Of a DNA stretch of 64,000 nucleotides, positions 32,075-43,893 are shown one piece after another. The position numbers and the translations under genes were made by a program. Position 1 is the stretch's first letter. The number at the start of each line of letters is the position of its first letter. The notes under the pieces are model-generated. The model saw only the letters and a list, made by a program, of their open reading frames with translations. It was not told the DNA's origin and ran no database searches. This DNA is from Acytostelium subglobosum LB1 (lineage: Eukaryota; Evosea; Eumycetozoa; Acytosteliales; Acytosteliaceae), in the NCBI RefSeq assembly GCF_000787575.1, contig NW_012236518.1, forward strand, positions 620,001 to 684,000, in the 5' to 3' direction.

Positions 32075-33328
32075 TTACTTCTGAGTGGCAGGGTTGACAG
32101 TTGTTGGAGTGACCTGCGCGCATATCTTCCATTGTGATGGGATGCTGGACAGACATCTCTCAAAGACGTAGATGTCCTTGAAGTCAACGTCCTTTGCCTC
32201 TGTTATAATGTTGCCTGTCCTGTTGTCNGGACAATGACATGGACTGCTTGCCAGAGAACGATAGACATATCTGAGCAAAGAACTCTGTTTGATCGCCAGT
32301 GGCTGTTGTCTTGATCTGACCAGCTCTTGCCCAAATTACCTGTGGCTTGTCGAGCTCGGCGCTCCACAATGCCTTGATATGCTTTGGTTGCATCTTGAAT
32401 TGAGCTGAGAGGATCTGATTGATCAAGTGGGGGAGTTAGTGAGTGTGAGTGATTGGAATGGTTCCAGTCATTGACTGTTTGATTGATTGATGTCTTACAG
32501 AGTGGAAGTAGACTGTTGTGATCTCTTTATCAATGTTACCGCTGAGGATCGATTGGTTCAATGTTTTGAACATGTCCTTGGCTTGATTAACGAACCTGAA
32601 TGAATGAATGAATGATTGAGCGAAAGGAGGAGGAGATCAGCAAGAGTACTTGATGCGACTGGACCTGAATGATGATTGCCTCGAGGCATCAAACAACAAC
32701 AACACTTACTCCTTGGAGACGAACTTCTCGCCAGTGAGCTTCTTGAGCTTGGACTTGATGAGAGTGTAGGAGGCGTAGGTTCTGTAGAGATAACGTATTT
32801 GGATCCACCATTGTGCTGGCTTGGTAAGCGACTTTATGAAGCCGAGTGGCATGGTGTTTTCCATGATCTGACCAGGTGATTGAACAAAGATATTGGGCTT
32901 TACTCGCTTGCCTATCGATTGTCTCATTGATACCATGTTGGCAACTTGTGTAGTAAGTCCTATTATAAGTTCATTATTGCTGTTATATCTTGTTATTCTA
33001 TTATTATTATTGTTGTTATTGTTGTTGTTATTGTNNNNNNNNNNNNNNNNNNNNNNNNNNNNNNNNNNNNNNNNNNNNNNNNNNNNNNNNNNNNNNNNNN
33101 NNNNNNNNNNNNNNNNNNNNNNNNNNNNNNNNNNTTATTGTTGTTATTGTTGTTGTTATTGTTGTTGTTGTATAGGAGTGTTGATGAAGATGATGGTGCA
33201 CTTGAAGTCAGTAGACGAGTGGACCTGTATGTGGACATTGAGGAGGTGGCAAGACCTCTGCGCATCATTGATGCTGAGGCAATGACATTGAAGCATTGGC
33301 TGCTGCTTCTTGATGTTGAAGTGAGCAT
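32075..33328 (-). CDS. mrpl45: Mitochondrial large-subunit ribosomal protein mL45 (Tim44-like)
   Basis: Exons: 33328-32710, 32595-32499 and 32414-32075. The N terminus (MLTSTSRSSSQCFNVIASAS, then MMRRGLATSSMSTYRSTR) is a good mitochondrial targeting sequence. A poly-Asn tract follows, which holds the 100-N gap, so its true length is unknown. After the gap come KPNIFVQSPGQIMENTMPLG, QWWIQIRYLYRTY and the Tim44-like domain (EFVNQAKDMFKTLNQSILSG, LSAQFKMQPKHIKALWSAEL, KDVDFKDIYVFERCLSS). mL45 lies near the peptide exit of the mitoribosome and helps contact the inner membrane. The lone N at 32228 lies exactly where the frame breaks; removing it as a false base restores one exon. Confidence 0.85.
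32228..32228. other. Lone ambiguous base that breaks the mL45 frame
   Basis: The frames on each side (ending MSLS, and starting DNRTGNIITEAKD) are one base out of register across this N. It is best read as an extra uncertain base call and not a biological frameshift. Confidence 0.75.
33035..33134. other. Assembly gap (100 N) inside a poly-Asn tract
   Basis: Nominal 100-N gap flanked on both sides by ATT/GTT triplet repeats that encode Asn on the minus strand in mL45. Probably a collapsed or unread triplet repeat. Confidence 0.95.
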
Positions 33329-33518
33329 TGTATTATGTTATATTGATTGTATATATGTATGTATAACAATGATGTCAATAGATAACAATGACGCATACAG
33401 TGTGTGGGAGTCGTCTGATTGTTTGATCGTTTTGTATCTTTGTGTAGTGTTTGTACTTCGTTTTTTATCATTCTGAATCATGTGCCAGAGTACATAGAGA
33501 ATGAATACTTTATTATTA

Positions 33519-34798
33519 TTATGAACAAGTGAAGAGTTGATCACTAATGACTGCCACATTGGAATCATGGACAATGTAGCCGAATTGATACTTGTTGCCT
33601 GGTCCAAGAGATAGACCAGTGATTGTGAACTCACCTGGTTCGTTACAGAGTACACCCCAAGCTTGTTCTGCATCCTCAATCGTCAAAGATACAGAGCATA
33701 TACTTCCAGTTCCCGTGTTGGTGACGTCAACCTCAACAACAGAGTTGGGACCCGATGGACCAGTCCAAGTATTGACCACACGTTGGGTGAATGTACCCTT
33801 GCATTGTTGTTGATTGCCTGTTGACACTGTGCTGCTGGAGCTAACACCTGACGATGAGGACTGTCCTGTGGTGGTTGCTGTGATGGCTACTGGCGATCCC
33901 GACTTGCAGTTGGTACCAACTATGATCTTGTCTAACGTCGATATCAATCCGAATGAGTAGACTTTGCCGGGCAAGAATGATGATGTCTTTTGGTAGTCTG
34001 GCAAAGAGTAGACGCCAGTACCAGCTTTGTCTACTCCCCATATGGATGACACATATAATGGATCAATAGTAATTTGAACATTTGAGGGGATGGCCGTGGC
34101 ACCAACATTGACAATGGTAACATTGAACTGGTTATACTTGACACCGCCACTATCCCATGATCCTGTGATAGCAGTCAGAACAGTGGCAGTACATCCAGAT
34201 CCACCACCACCAGTAGTAGTTGAGGGAGTACCAGTTGTTGTAGGTGTACTAGTAGTTGAAGCACTACCTGATGTTGTGCTTGGCTTAGGAGTACCAGTGG
34301 TTGATGGACCAGTAGTTGTTGTGGTGGTAGTTGATGAGCTCGAAGTTGAAGATGTTGAAGAGGTTGTGGAAGGTGGGATAGATTGACCAGACACTGTTAT
34401 TGTTATTGACATTTGTTCTCCGGGACTAGAGACCGTGTACACCTTTGCAGAATCTAGTTTGATGGTATATATTCCCGGCTGTGATGTTGATCCTGTGATA
34501 CGGCCATTGAACACACCATCTGATGATACCACCTGATGTGATTTACCATCATAGGTATAAAATGATATCCAATCTCCAACCTTTAAATTTAAGTTCTTAC
34601 TAACTGAAGGTCCATTCCAAAATACAATCAACGAATCTATTAAATTAAATTAAAGATGGATATATTATTATTAAAATTCTATTCAATCAATCCATAAATA
34701 TATATTTTATAATACATACCTGATGCATTGACGTATCCTCCTAATGAGGATAAAGACACAATTATTATTATTAATGTCAAGATATATTGTTTAAACAT
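33519..34798 (-). CDS. Secreted protein with cupredoxin-like N domain and two CBM49 cellulose-binding domains
   Basis: Exons 34798-34720 and 34636-33519 (phase 1 join), 398 residues. Exon 1 is a signal peptide (MFKQYILTLIIIIVSLSS, ending near VNAS). Next is a strand-rich domain (DSLIVFWNGPSV, VGDWISFYTYDGKSHQVVSS, GIYTIKLDSAKVYTV) resembling a plastocyanin/cupredoxin fold, but the full copper ligand set is not obvious. A long Thr/Ser linker follows, then two CBM49 domains: CTATVLTAITGSWDSGG ... LPGKVYSFGLI, and CKGTFTQRVVNTWTGPSG ... GPGNKYQFGYI. CBM49 binds cellulose in dictyostelid stalk, spore coat and cyst walls. The protein is therefore probably extracellular and wall-associated, expressed in development. 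Confidence 0.85.
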
Positions 34799-35185
34799 AT
34801 TTGAATCCTATCTGTTTAATAAACGATGTTGATGATAAAGTGCAGAATGAATGTTCCTAATTGTTTGTTCGAATGGATATCAAAGGACATTGGTCATGAG
34901 ATACTCAACGATCCAAGTCAGTATTAGGGTCCAAAACACCATCGTTGAAGTTTGATGTCCCACCACAAGCCTCTGGTGGGGGTTTGAGCCCAAACTTTGT
35001 GTTGTCCGTCAGTTTCCCTAAAGTGGGTGTTGGTGAGGTCGACCACTTGGGGTCAGGTCCTCAACACCCACTCTAACTCATTCACATACAGTATCTTGTT
35101 TGGATGTTCCAAGCTTATGGGAAGGAGGATGATTGAATATGATTCAATAATTCAAGGCATCAACATCTTTTATTAATATATTCAC
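34799..35185. other. Intergenic region with an 11-bp inverted repeat
   Basis: No ORF. AGTGGGTGTTG (35022-35032) is the exact reverse complement of CAACACCCACT (35062-35072), giving a possible stem with a 29-nt loop in an unusually GC-rich patch for this spacer. It could be a small RNA or a hairpin, but nothing else supports an RNA gene. Confidence 0.4.
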
Positions 35186-36701
35186 TCACACCCTTGGACA
35201 CCACCTTCCAGTTGGTCCATCCTTTGGTACCACCCTCAACTTTGGTTTAACAATAAGGTGTGGAAGTGATCTTAATTGTTCGATACCATCTTCTGAAAGT
35301 TGTGGATTTGATCCAACATTGATGTATGTAATAGTAGTATTGCATTGCATTGCTTGAATGATTGGATCCCATAGTGTTAGATTGTTTCCACAAAGGCCAA
35401 GAGTATCTAAATGCTTGTTGTTACGAATCATTGATGCCAGTGCTGGAACATGCTCATCGTTGATTGTGCCACTGTTCAAGTACAACTGTTTCAAAGAGTT
35501 GTTTTGTGAGAGTATCTCAAAGAAGTCGTTGTTGATAATCGGTAGGTTCTTGAGCAATAGACACGAAAGTGTGTTGTTATGTTTGAACACTTGAGCGAAA
35601 AGAGTCGGCAAAGAGCGCACGAGGTACCTCGAGTAATTGTGCTGTCTCGACCGAGTTCATACACTCTGCAACACTCTTTGTGCAGAGATTGTAAAGATCC
35701 AGGACTCTAAGTGTGGTATTCTTCTGGAGTGATTGGCATAGTTGTTGAAAGAGCTCGTGTGAGTCTGATGTACGACCGGCAGATATGAACTCATTGGTAC
35801 AGTGAGTTGATCCTTGTTTCCCATTGAGTATGCTAGTGAAGGCCAATTCCAATATTAGACTTTGTAGTGTGGGCCAGTTTGCAAGCATATTGTTGACATC
35901 GCTCAAACTAACATAGTCACCACAAATGTATAGGCTCTCCAGTCGACCAATGGTTGGTGGATAGAGGTCTTTGTAACACATGTGCCACTTGGGTTCGGAT
36001 GAGGACATGGTTAGTTCGAGCGAATTGGAATTGAGCTTTCCGACCTCCTCAATGATGCCTCCCAATCCTTCGTCGTCAACGTTAACATCCAACTTCAAGG
36101 TTGAATTGGCAAAGCGTTTTCTAATTGCGGCCGGTACATAACTGATCCTTTCACCTTCGGCAATGATATCTTCTGCCATGAATTTGTAAGAGGCAACCCA
36201 TGTCAACTGTATTCTTGACATGCGCTCTTGGCCCAGATCCTTGTCCAATGACTTGATAATGTCAACAACTTGTTTATCGGGAATGAGATTCAAATGAATG
36301 TGTTTCAAGTTTATCAAGTGATCCATGATGAACTTGACAAGGTGGAGTTTCTGGCCATTGAAACCAGCAGCTCCATTTTTACTCGGATGTATACTGATCG
36401 AGGCAATATTGGTCGTTCGTAACAATGAGTAACGAGAGTTGAGTTTTGTAATTAGATCAACATCTCTATAGATGATCGATTCCTTGTTCACTTTAAATAC
36501 CACTGATCTTCCTATTCCTCCTTTAAAGACCTTTGATTGTATATACTCTAACCATCTCCAACATACACGAGCAACGCTCTTTAACATCACCATACTTCTT
36601 GGTGCACCAACCTTGCCATCTTCATCATTATCAAACAAATAATCTATCAATCTAAATTGTATTTGTATTGGGATAGTTGTAATTGTATGAGTTGAATCCA
36701 T
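35186..36701 (-). CDS. F-box-like / LRR protein with one frame change
   Basis: From the ATG at 36701 the N terminus is F-box-like (IPIQIQFRLIDYLFDN ... LKSVARVCWRWLEYIQSKVF). Degenerate then clearer leucine-rich repeats follow (TTLRVLDLYNLCTKSV). This frame stops at 35577, and LRR sequence continues in another frame from about 35620 (LPTLFAQVFKHNNTLSCLLL, NNSLKQLYLNSGTIND, NKHLDTLGLCGNNLTLW) to the stop at 35186. A one-base-type frame change lies near 35610-35640, by the palindrome GAGGTACCTC; no intron there keeps the LRR. F-box/LRR proteins usually present substrates to SCF ubiquitin ligases. The gene may be recently broken or carry a sequence error. Confidence 0.72.
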
Positions 36702-36878
36702 CTTCTATCTCTATCTCTATCTCTATCTCTATGTTTGGAGTGTAATAATCCCTTTCATTTGAGCAACCTTCAAAGCATTGGATTGTCGAACCTCTAGTTC
36801 CTGGAATAGCACATTGTTGAGATCTGCAAACCTTTTCCCCTCATTTCGCGAACAAAAATCCATTCTGTAGATTTACAT

Positions 36879-39800
36879 TTAAATCATGTCCATTGTAGTA
36901 CTAGACGATGATGATGATGATGATACAGTTCGATTGATGAATTGCTCGACACCTTCTACAGTGACGATCTTGCGCTTCTTTGAACTGTTGTCCAGCTTCT
37001 CTAGACGTGCTTTGAGGAATGTGAGCCTTGATGTATCCTGTGAATCGATGACGACATATTGAATGGCTTGATCAAACTGCACACTGACCACTCCTCCATA
37101 GAACTGTATCTTATTCTTTATCAACTCCATACTATTACTCTCTATATATGTACTCTGTTCACTAAATATGCCGGAATGAATGAATGAATGAGCGAGTGAA
37201 GGAATGATACTATGGATGATTGATTGAATGACCTTACCCAATGACTTGATATCGATCGAGATAGAATGTCTTATTACGAAGTTGTGACCACCATGCATCT
37301 GGAAAATACTTGGACTCCAATCGATCAAACTCTGCTTGTCCAACTTGATTACTGCCACCACCCGACGACGACATAGAAGCCTTCCTTTGCTTGGCCACTT
37401 GAATGAACGAATCATTAAGGTCAGCCTCATTGGTGTCAACAGTGAATGAGTCTCCATATGGATCAATGTCTTGAAGGAATAGGGTTCGCGTGGCCTCGGT
37501 CGTGAAGATCATGTACTTGGGTCCGAGTGGCAGACGACGACCCGCGGCAACACAATCAACGATCCATTGAAAGTGTATAATGTCGATTGTGCCAGAGTTG
37601 ATGAGGTTCTGGATCTTGACCACCTCTTTTGACGATACGACATAGTTGGTGCGATGCGATGGGTATTGTACCTTGGTTCCGCCATTCGCCACGATCATGA
37701 TCTCGAGTGCAGCCTTGGTGTGTTGCGTGCGATCGCCTTTGATCACGCAGAACTCTACTCCCTCAAAGATGTTGTTGGAGGGCAATACATTGCTTGTGTC
37801 TGTGTCCTGGAAGATGGAGAGCAAGCCAACAGTCCTGCGTGGCTTGGGTGCCGCCGCTGCACCACGTCTCTTTTTCTTGCCGCCTGCACCGTCGCCATCC
37901 GTGCCGCCGCCACCACCGGCCAGCAACTCAAACTTGCGCTTGGCGTAGCGACCTTCAAACTCCTGCGCCAACTCGAGCAGCTGGGGATACTCCAGACACT
38001 CAGTCCAATCCTTGTCCGTGCGGATGCGCACGACTCGAGGGAATCGCAAAGTGAAGGTGGCGCGGTACTTCTCGGTTGGCACAAGCTGGGCAGCCTTGAT
38101 CTGCAGCGCGCACGAACGGGTGGGATCGATCCACACGTCGGGCTTCTCACGGAATGGTTCCGCCAACTGAAGACACCGCGGTGGGTTGGACGTGTTGAAC
38201 GGTTGCCAGTGTGGGTCGAGCAACTTTTGTAGCTCGCTGAGCTCGGCATCGCTGTAGCCGCTGCCCACTTTGCAGAATGAGTAGAAGACGTTGTCGGGCT
38301 CCTCGGGGTTGCGCACACCAAGCATAAAGTGTGAGATCGTGCCGCCGCGACGACCCACACCACTGCCATAGTAGCCCCCCACTATCACCAGGTCCAGGTC
38401 ATCGCCCACCCCGTCCAGGTACTCGGGCTTGATCTTGATCCACTTGTCCTTGCGCTCGCCTGGCACATAGATTGAGTCCAGGTTCTTGATCATGATGCCC
38501 TCCTCGCGGTTAAGTATGGCGCCGTCAAGGTGCGCCAGGATGTCCGCCGTCGTCTGGCACGGCTTGTGCTCAGACACTTCAAACTGGCGTGGCTTGACAC
38601 GCACACATCGCTTGAGAATTGACATGCGCTGTGACAGTGGCAACTCCATCACACTCTGATCGCGCACATAAATGATATCGAACGCGATGTAGCACAGTTG
38701 TTTGCCATAGTTGTTGTTGAGTGTGTCGCTGGCAGCATCCTTGCCACCCAGGGCCAGTGTCTTGAGCTTGCCAAACTCCTCGAATCGCTGCGAGATTGTG
38801 TCCCAGACGAGCAGCTCGCCATCGATGATGCACCTGTCCACGCTGACAGCCTCGCGAACAATCGGTCCCAGTAAGTTGGCGTAGATGTATGTGCAGTCGT
38901 TGCTATTTCGCGAGAACAGTTTGATTGTGTCGCCATCCTTGTGCAACTGGATGCGCTCGCCGTCGTACTTGGTCTCCACGACAAAGGGATGGTCCTCCAG
39001 AATGCTGATGACTGAGTCGATCGGTTTGCGATTGGCCAGCATTGGCTTGACGGGTTGGCCGAGTGTGATCACCTTGGGGTCGGCGCCGGCAGCGACCATG
39101 AGGAGCGCAGTGTTGCGGTTGCCCTTAAGGTCGTCGCACACCTTTTGTAGGCTGCAGCTGATGTTGAACAGGTTCATGGCGTCCGGGTGCAGGAAGGCCA
39201 GGATGGACTTCTCGGACATGCCGGTCTTCATCTCCTTGAGGATCACGCGAACGAACCACTTTTGCTCTGTGCATGTCGTGTGGCGCAACACGCGCTTCAA
39301 GATGATCGTCTTCTCCTTGCGATCCTCCGTGAGCACGAGTCCGTCCAACGCTATGTTGACGTCGGCCATCGACAGCCGACCCTTCTGGACACAGCGATTC
39401 TTGAGCGAGAGGTAGACCGCCGTGCCAAAGTCGCCGCCCACCTCATTGCTCGTGGACTTTTTCCAGTTGACCAGACGTGTGGCGTCGATGCTGCTGCCGG
39501 CAATGCCCAGGATGTCGACGTAGATCTTGGCCAACGTCTTCTCCTTCAGGCCGTACACCTGGCGGTCCTTGTCCAAGTGTGGCAGCAGCAATCTGAGCAA
39601 GGGGAAGAAGTTCTCATCCTTGTAATTATTGAAGAATATCGATAACTGCTTCTTCTTCTCAGAGTGCTTGGTGATTTTGCTTATACGCTCCATCAGCTCA
39701 CAAAACACAGAGAATGGCACCTTCTTCTGATAGTCATAGTTGACCTGTTGTTGTTGTTGTTGCAAGTCTGTCGTTGTGGATTGATGCGCTCCATCCATGT

Positions 39801-40179
39801 GATCAACATCCATTCTTGCACCGTCATCATGATCATTATGGTCATCATAGACACCATGTTGTTGTCCAACATCCACATCATCATCGTCATCGTGGAACTC
39901 CAATGAGAATGCTTGTGGCTGCTGTGGTCGCGACTTTATCTGACCATGACCATTACCATGTCCATGAGATTGACCATGGGCTTTGTATTGACCATGTTTG
40001 TTGTTGTTGTTGACTTTGAGATGATTGAGTGATGTAGCTATGCCGGTGACTGGTCTTGAACATGAGCTTGATGCACTACTCTTGGAAGGAGGAGCAGGAA
40101 TAGATGTCTTGATTGAAATGTCTTTGTGATCATCACCATCTCCATCTCCATCTTCATCATCATAATGCAAAGAGAACAT
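36879..40179 (-). CDS. lig4: DNA ligase IV
   Basis: Exons 40179-37238 and 37161-36879 (phase 2 join), 1074 residues. ATP-dependent ligase of non-homologous end joining, acting in the nucleus with XRCC4. After a long Asp/His/Gln-rich N-terminal extension (about 145 residues) comes the ligase N domain. The adenylation core has the catalytic Lys in KYDGERIQLH, motif III IDGELLVWD, motif IV EEGIMIKNL and motif V WIKIKPEY. Then the OB fold (DLVIVGGYYGSG ... FCKVGSGYSD), a basic Gly-rich linker (GGKKKRRG), a BRCT domain (FEGVEFCVIKGDR ... HFQWIVDCVAAGRRLP) and a second, less conserved BRCT in the last exon (IKNKIQFYGGVVSVQFD). Two BRCT domains fit Lig4, not Lig1 or Lig3. The low-complexity extension is longer than in animals. 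Confidence 0.95.
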
Positions 40180-40342
40180 GTTTGTGTTACTGATTTATAA
40201 TTAGTCCATCACCTGGATGTAGTCCTTTTCAAAAATGTGATCAAGTTGGCGCCTTTTCAAACATTTTGATCACACCAAGTCTAGGAAACTATCAAACAGT
40301 CAGGCATTGACACACATAATCATTCATTCAAATATTTGTTAT

Positions 40343-43300
40343 TTATTTCATTGATACAACATTCAGGATCTCAACACGACGAATTGGATGACTCTCTGGT
40401 GTGATTTGCTTCATTGTCTTGAGACAGAAGGTGTAGTTGACTGGCATGGTCTTGGTACCTTGGCTAAAGGTGAGATCCTTGTTACCCTTGCCAAAGGCTG
40501 TCTCGACATGGGTAGCAACGTCATTGGCAAAGTCGAACCAACCCTTCTTGTTGTGGAACTGCCAGTGAACGTCCTTCTTGGCGACCAGGCTGCCCTGGAT
40601 GGGCAGAGAGTGTTGGAATCTGTGGTCCAGACCAAGCAGCCACACGACACTGTTGGCCAGATATCTTGCCACTCCTGTGTTGGAGGCGCCCGTCAACAAG
40701 AGACGGTCGGCAGCAGAGTCGACAATGATGCGACCCTTGTTTGGTGCCACACTGTTGTTGCTGCACACGATGGTGCCCTTGCCCAGCTTGTTGGATGCCA
40801 AGATGTCCAACTCGGATGGGAGGGTGGCGGTGATGTGTGTCTGGCGACTGCCCTCAGACAGACGCACCAGACCACTGGTGATCAGGTGTGCGTTGAACTT
40901 GCCAGCGAGGGCATTCTTTCCACGAGCGAATGCCAACACAGAGTCGTCGGTTGCGTCGTCCTCCACAGCGCTATCAGTGAGCAGGTGGCACTTGTCGCCA
41001 TAGAGTGCCTTGAGGATGGCGTTGGTGTAGTTGCAGAGCTTGTCCGATGAGCCAAACAAGTAGAGACCCTTGCCATGATTGTTGAATGAGACCACAGCCT
41101 CGAGGAAGTCCTTGCTGACGGTCACCTTGCTGGCCTGGGTTGGCAACACGATGGCCATGTCCACCTTGTTGTCCTTGAGCTGTTGGACAAACTTGGCGGC
41201 ATCATGAACAAAGACGGTCTTGACTGCCTTTGGCTTGAGGTACTCGGTGATTGCCTTCTCATATTGCTTGCTGCCGGTGGTATCCAACACGAGCACAGTG
41301 AAGCTGGCAAAGGCACCGTCCAGACCGAGGTCATACTCGTTGCCAACTGGGTTGGCGTCGAATGTGCACACGGCAGCGTTCTTTGTGTAGAAGTGCGAGA
41401 GACTGGATCCGTGAGGAAGCTTTGAGAAGAACGATGCTTGCTTGGTGACCAAGTCTGGCTTCTTGGTGGTGGCCTCGGGGGCAGCAGCCGCTGATGGTGC
41501 AGATGCTCTCTTTCTCTTGGTCGATCCCTTGGCCTTTCTTGCTGGCTTGGCCTCGGTCTCCTCGTCAGTGTCGCCGTCCTCGGCAGCAGCTGGCTCTTCA
41601 TACTCATCGTCATCATCTGAGGACAGCAGACCAAGCTGGCGAGCCTTGTTGGCGGCCTTGACTTGCATGTAGTCGACAAAGTCATCGATCTCAACCTCTC
41701 CAGTGTTGTCTGGATCAATCTCTGCCAAGATCTTGTTGATTCTCTTGGCCACTGCACGCTTGCCCATTGATTGGAGTACGTTGGACAACTCGGCGTAGCC
41801 GATCTTGCCGTCGTGGTTGGTATCAAACACTCTGAAGATCATACGCAGCTCCTCGTCATCTGGACCAGTGTAGTCCTTGCCCAAGAGATTGAACAAACTC
41901 TCCTGTCTCTGCTTCGAGCCAGCTATAAAGTCCAAAGACTCTCTTGCCTTCTTCCTGAGTCTGGTCTCGATTTGAACACGGACCTTCTGGATGGCCTTGG
42001 GCTTCTTGATGGCGGCGACGGCGGTGGAGGCGGCGGCTGCAGTAGTAGTTGTTGATGTTGATGATGTGGTTGGGGCTGCTGCGGCCTTGGCTGTGGGCTT
42101 ACTTGGTGAGGCAGCCACTGCAGCTGGCTTCTTGTGGCTTGGAGCGGCGGCGACGGGCTTGGCAGTGGTAGCCTTTGGTCTGTAGTTCTCTGTCTTGACG
42201 TAGTATCCAACGGATGGGTCGAGAGTGAATGTTGTCTTGGTGGCAGGGTCTTTAGCAATGTTGAACCAAAAGGCAGTGTTCTTGAGTGGGAGAATGGGTT
42301 CTCCATAAATCTTGGTTGGCTTGGTGGGGGCAGCAACAGCAGTGTTGGTGGCTGTTGTGTTCAACATGGCAACATCCTCTCTGACAAAGTTCTCCCTGCT
42401 GAGTTCATCAAAGATCCTGGTCATCTCGACTGGTACTCCAGCAGTGGCGTTGAACACCTCGTTCTGATACTCGCGGAACTTGGTGGCACTGGTCTCACGG
42501 AAACAGATGGCCTGGAACATCTCAGTGATCAATGAGAACTTGTCAAAGTTGATTGACAGTCCTCCAGTGCGCTCGGCAATCTCGTCGTAGAAGGCCGGCT
42601 CATCACAGCGGGCCTTGACACCGTATATCTTGACGCCCTTGCTTGCAAGAACATCACACTCCACCAGCCAGTTGATCTGTTGATCAGTATAGCTGGGTGG
42701 ATGAGGACCGGCGTCTCCAATCATCACCAGAGCTTTGGATGTGTGATAGCTCCAAGACAGACCGTTGGCACGGCGCAGGGCATACTCGTAGGCCTCCGGG
42801 GTGTCTCCACCACCAGTCATTGGAACGTTCTTGATGAATGACACCAAGGCAGTGACATTGTTAGTGAGATCCAACACCTTCAACAGGTTGTCGCCATCAC
42901 AGTAGTCACCAAGACCCATAATACCAATCTTGATGTTTGGGATGTCCTTGATGAGACGTGACACGGTGCCCTCGACTTGAGTCTTTACATTCTCAATGAT
43001 GGATGACATGGAGCCGGTTGTATCAAACACAAAGACGATCTCAACGTCGGAGGAGATGGCATTGTCGACAAAGCTTGCCAACAGAGCCTGGTCATCAGCG
43101 CTCAACTCCTTTTGGGCACCAGTCGATTGAGAAGTAGTGAGTTCAATCACATCACCATTTGACAATGTCTCTTGGAGTGAATGTTCTGGAGTCAATACAC
43201 CGGCACCCTTCTTCAATGTAATCTTCTGATTGTTATCAGCCAAAGTTGGAAGGGCAGTTTGGAGTTTGGATCGGATGGCACTAATAAATGATTGATTGAA

Positions 43301-43656
43301 TGTTAGTTTAATGTACTTTGAATGATTGAATGGCAATGATGTACTTACCCAATCAAATGTAATATTTGAAGGTTCTGGTTGTTTGGAATATTGACAAGAT
43401 GTTGAGTGCCGTTTGGAAGATGGATGTTGAATGCCAATTCGCGGATGACATTCATGTCAATGAGTGTCTCGTGTTGGATATTCAAAGATGTCAATGTAAC
43501 ATTTGGTTGCATTCTTACACCAGCCAAATGTAATTCAAATTGATACACAGCCATCTCTGTTCTCTCAGCAACCCTCTGTGCCAATACTCCAACATTTATA
43601 GCTTGATCAACTTCCAAGCTGAATACATTGTTTGGTGACTTGATTAAAATGAACAT
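40343..43656 (-). CDS. Ubl-vWA-EF-hand-WWE domain protein
   Basis: Exons 43656-43349 and 43280-40343 (phase 2 join, Gly), 1081 residues. Residues 1-70 are ubiquitin-like (MFILIKSPNNVFSLEVDQA ... LTSLNIQHETLIDMN); about 72-152 is a second Ubl-like fold (AFNIHLPNGTQHLVNIPN ... LQETLSNGDVIELTT). About 180-380 is a von Willebrand A domain with the MIDAS motif DTTGS at 189-193 and MTGGGDTPEA further on. Next come an Ala/Lys/Thr linker, a pair of EF-hands (DTNHDGKIGYAEL canonical; DPDNTGEVEIDDF), an acidic and basic region, a Rossmann-like section, and a C-terminal WWE domain (VHWQFHNKKGWFDF ... PIRRVE). WWE domains bind ADP-ribose or ubiquitin-ligase partners. A calcium-regulated role linked to ubiquitin or ADP-ribose is inference. 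Confidence 0.82.
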
Positions 43657-43893
43657 GTCTTGTTTAATGTTTGTTTGAATAAATAATAATGAATGTGAAT
43701 GAATGAATGATTTAATGTTGTTGTTATGTATGTATGATTGATTGAATGTTTATTCCCTCATTTCGAAATGTCATATTTATGTTTAATTGGTGTTGCTTGC
43801 CCAATCCCAACAGATATTTCTTGGCAAAATTGCTTTTTATGGGAATATTTTCAAAGTTGATCGATCACGCACACTTTGACTTTCACTCCAACA

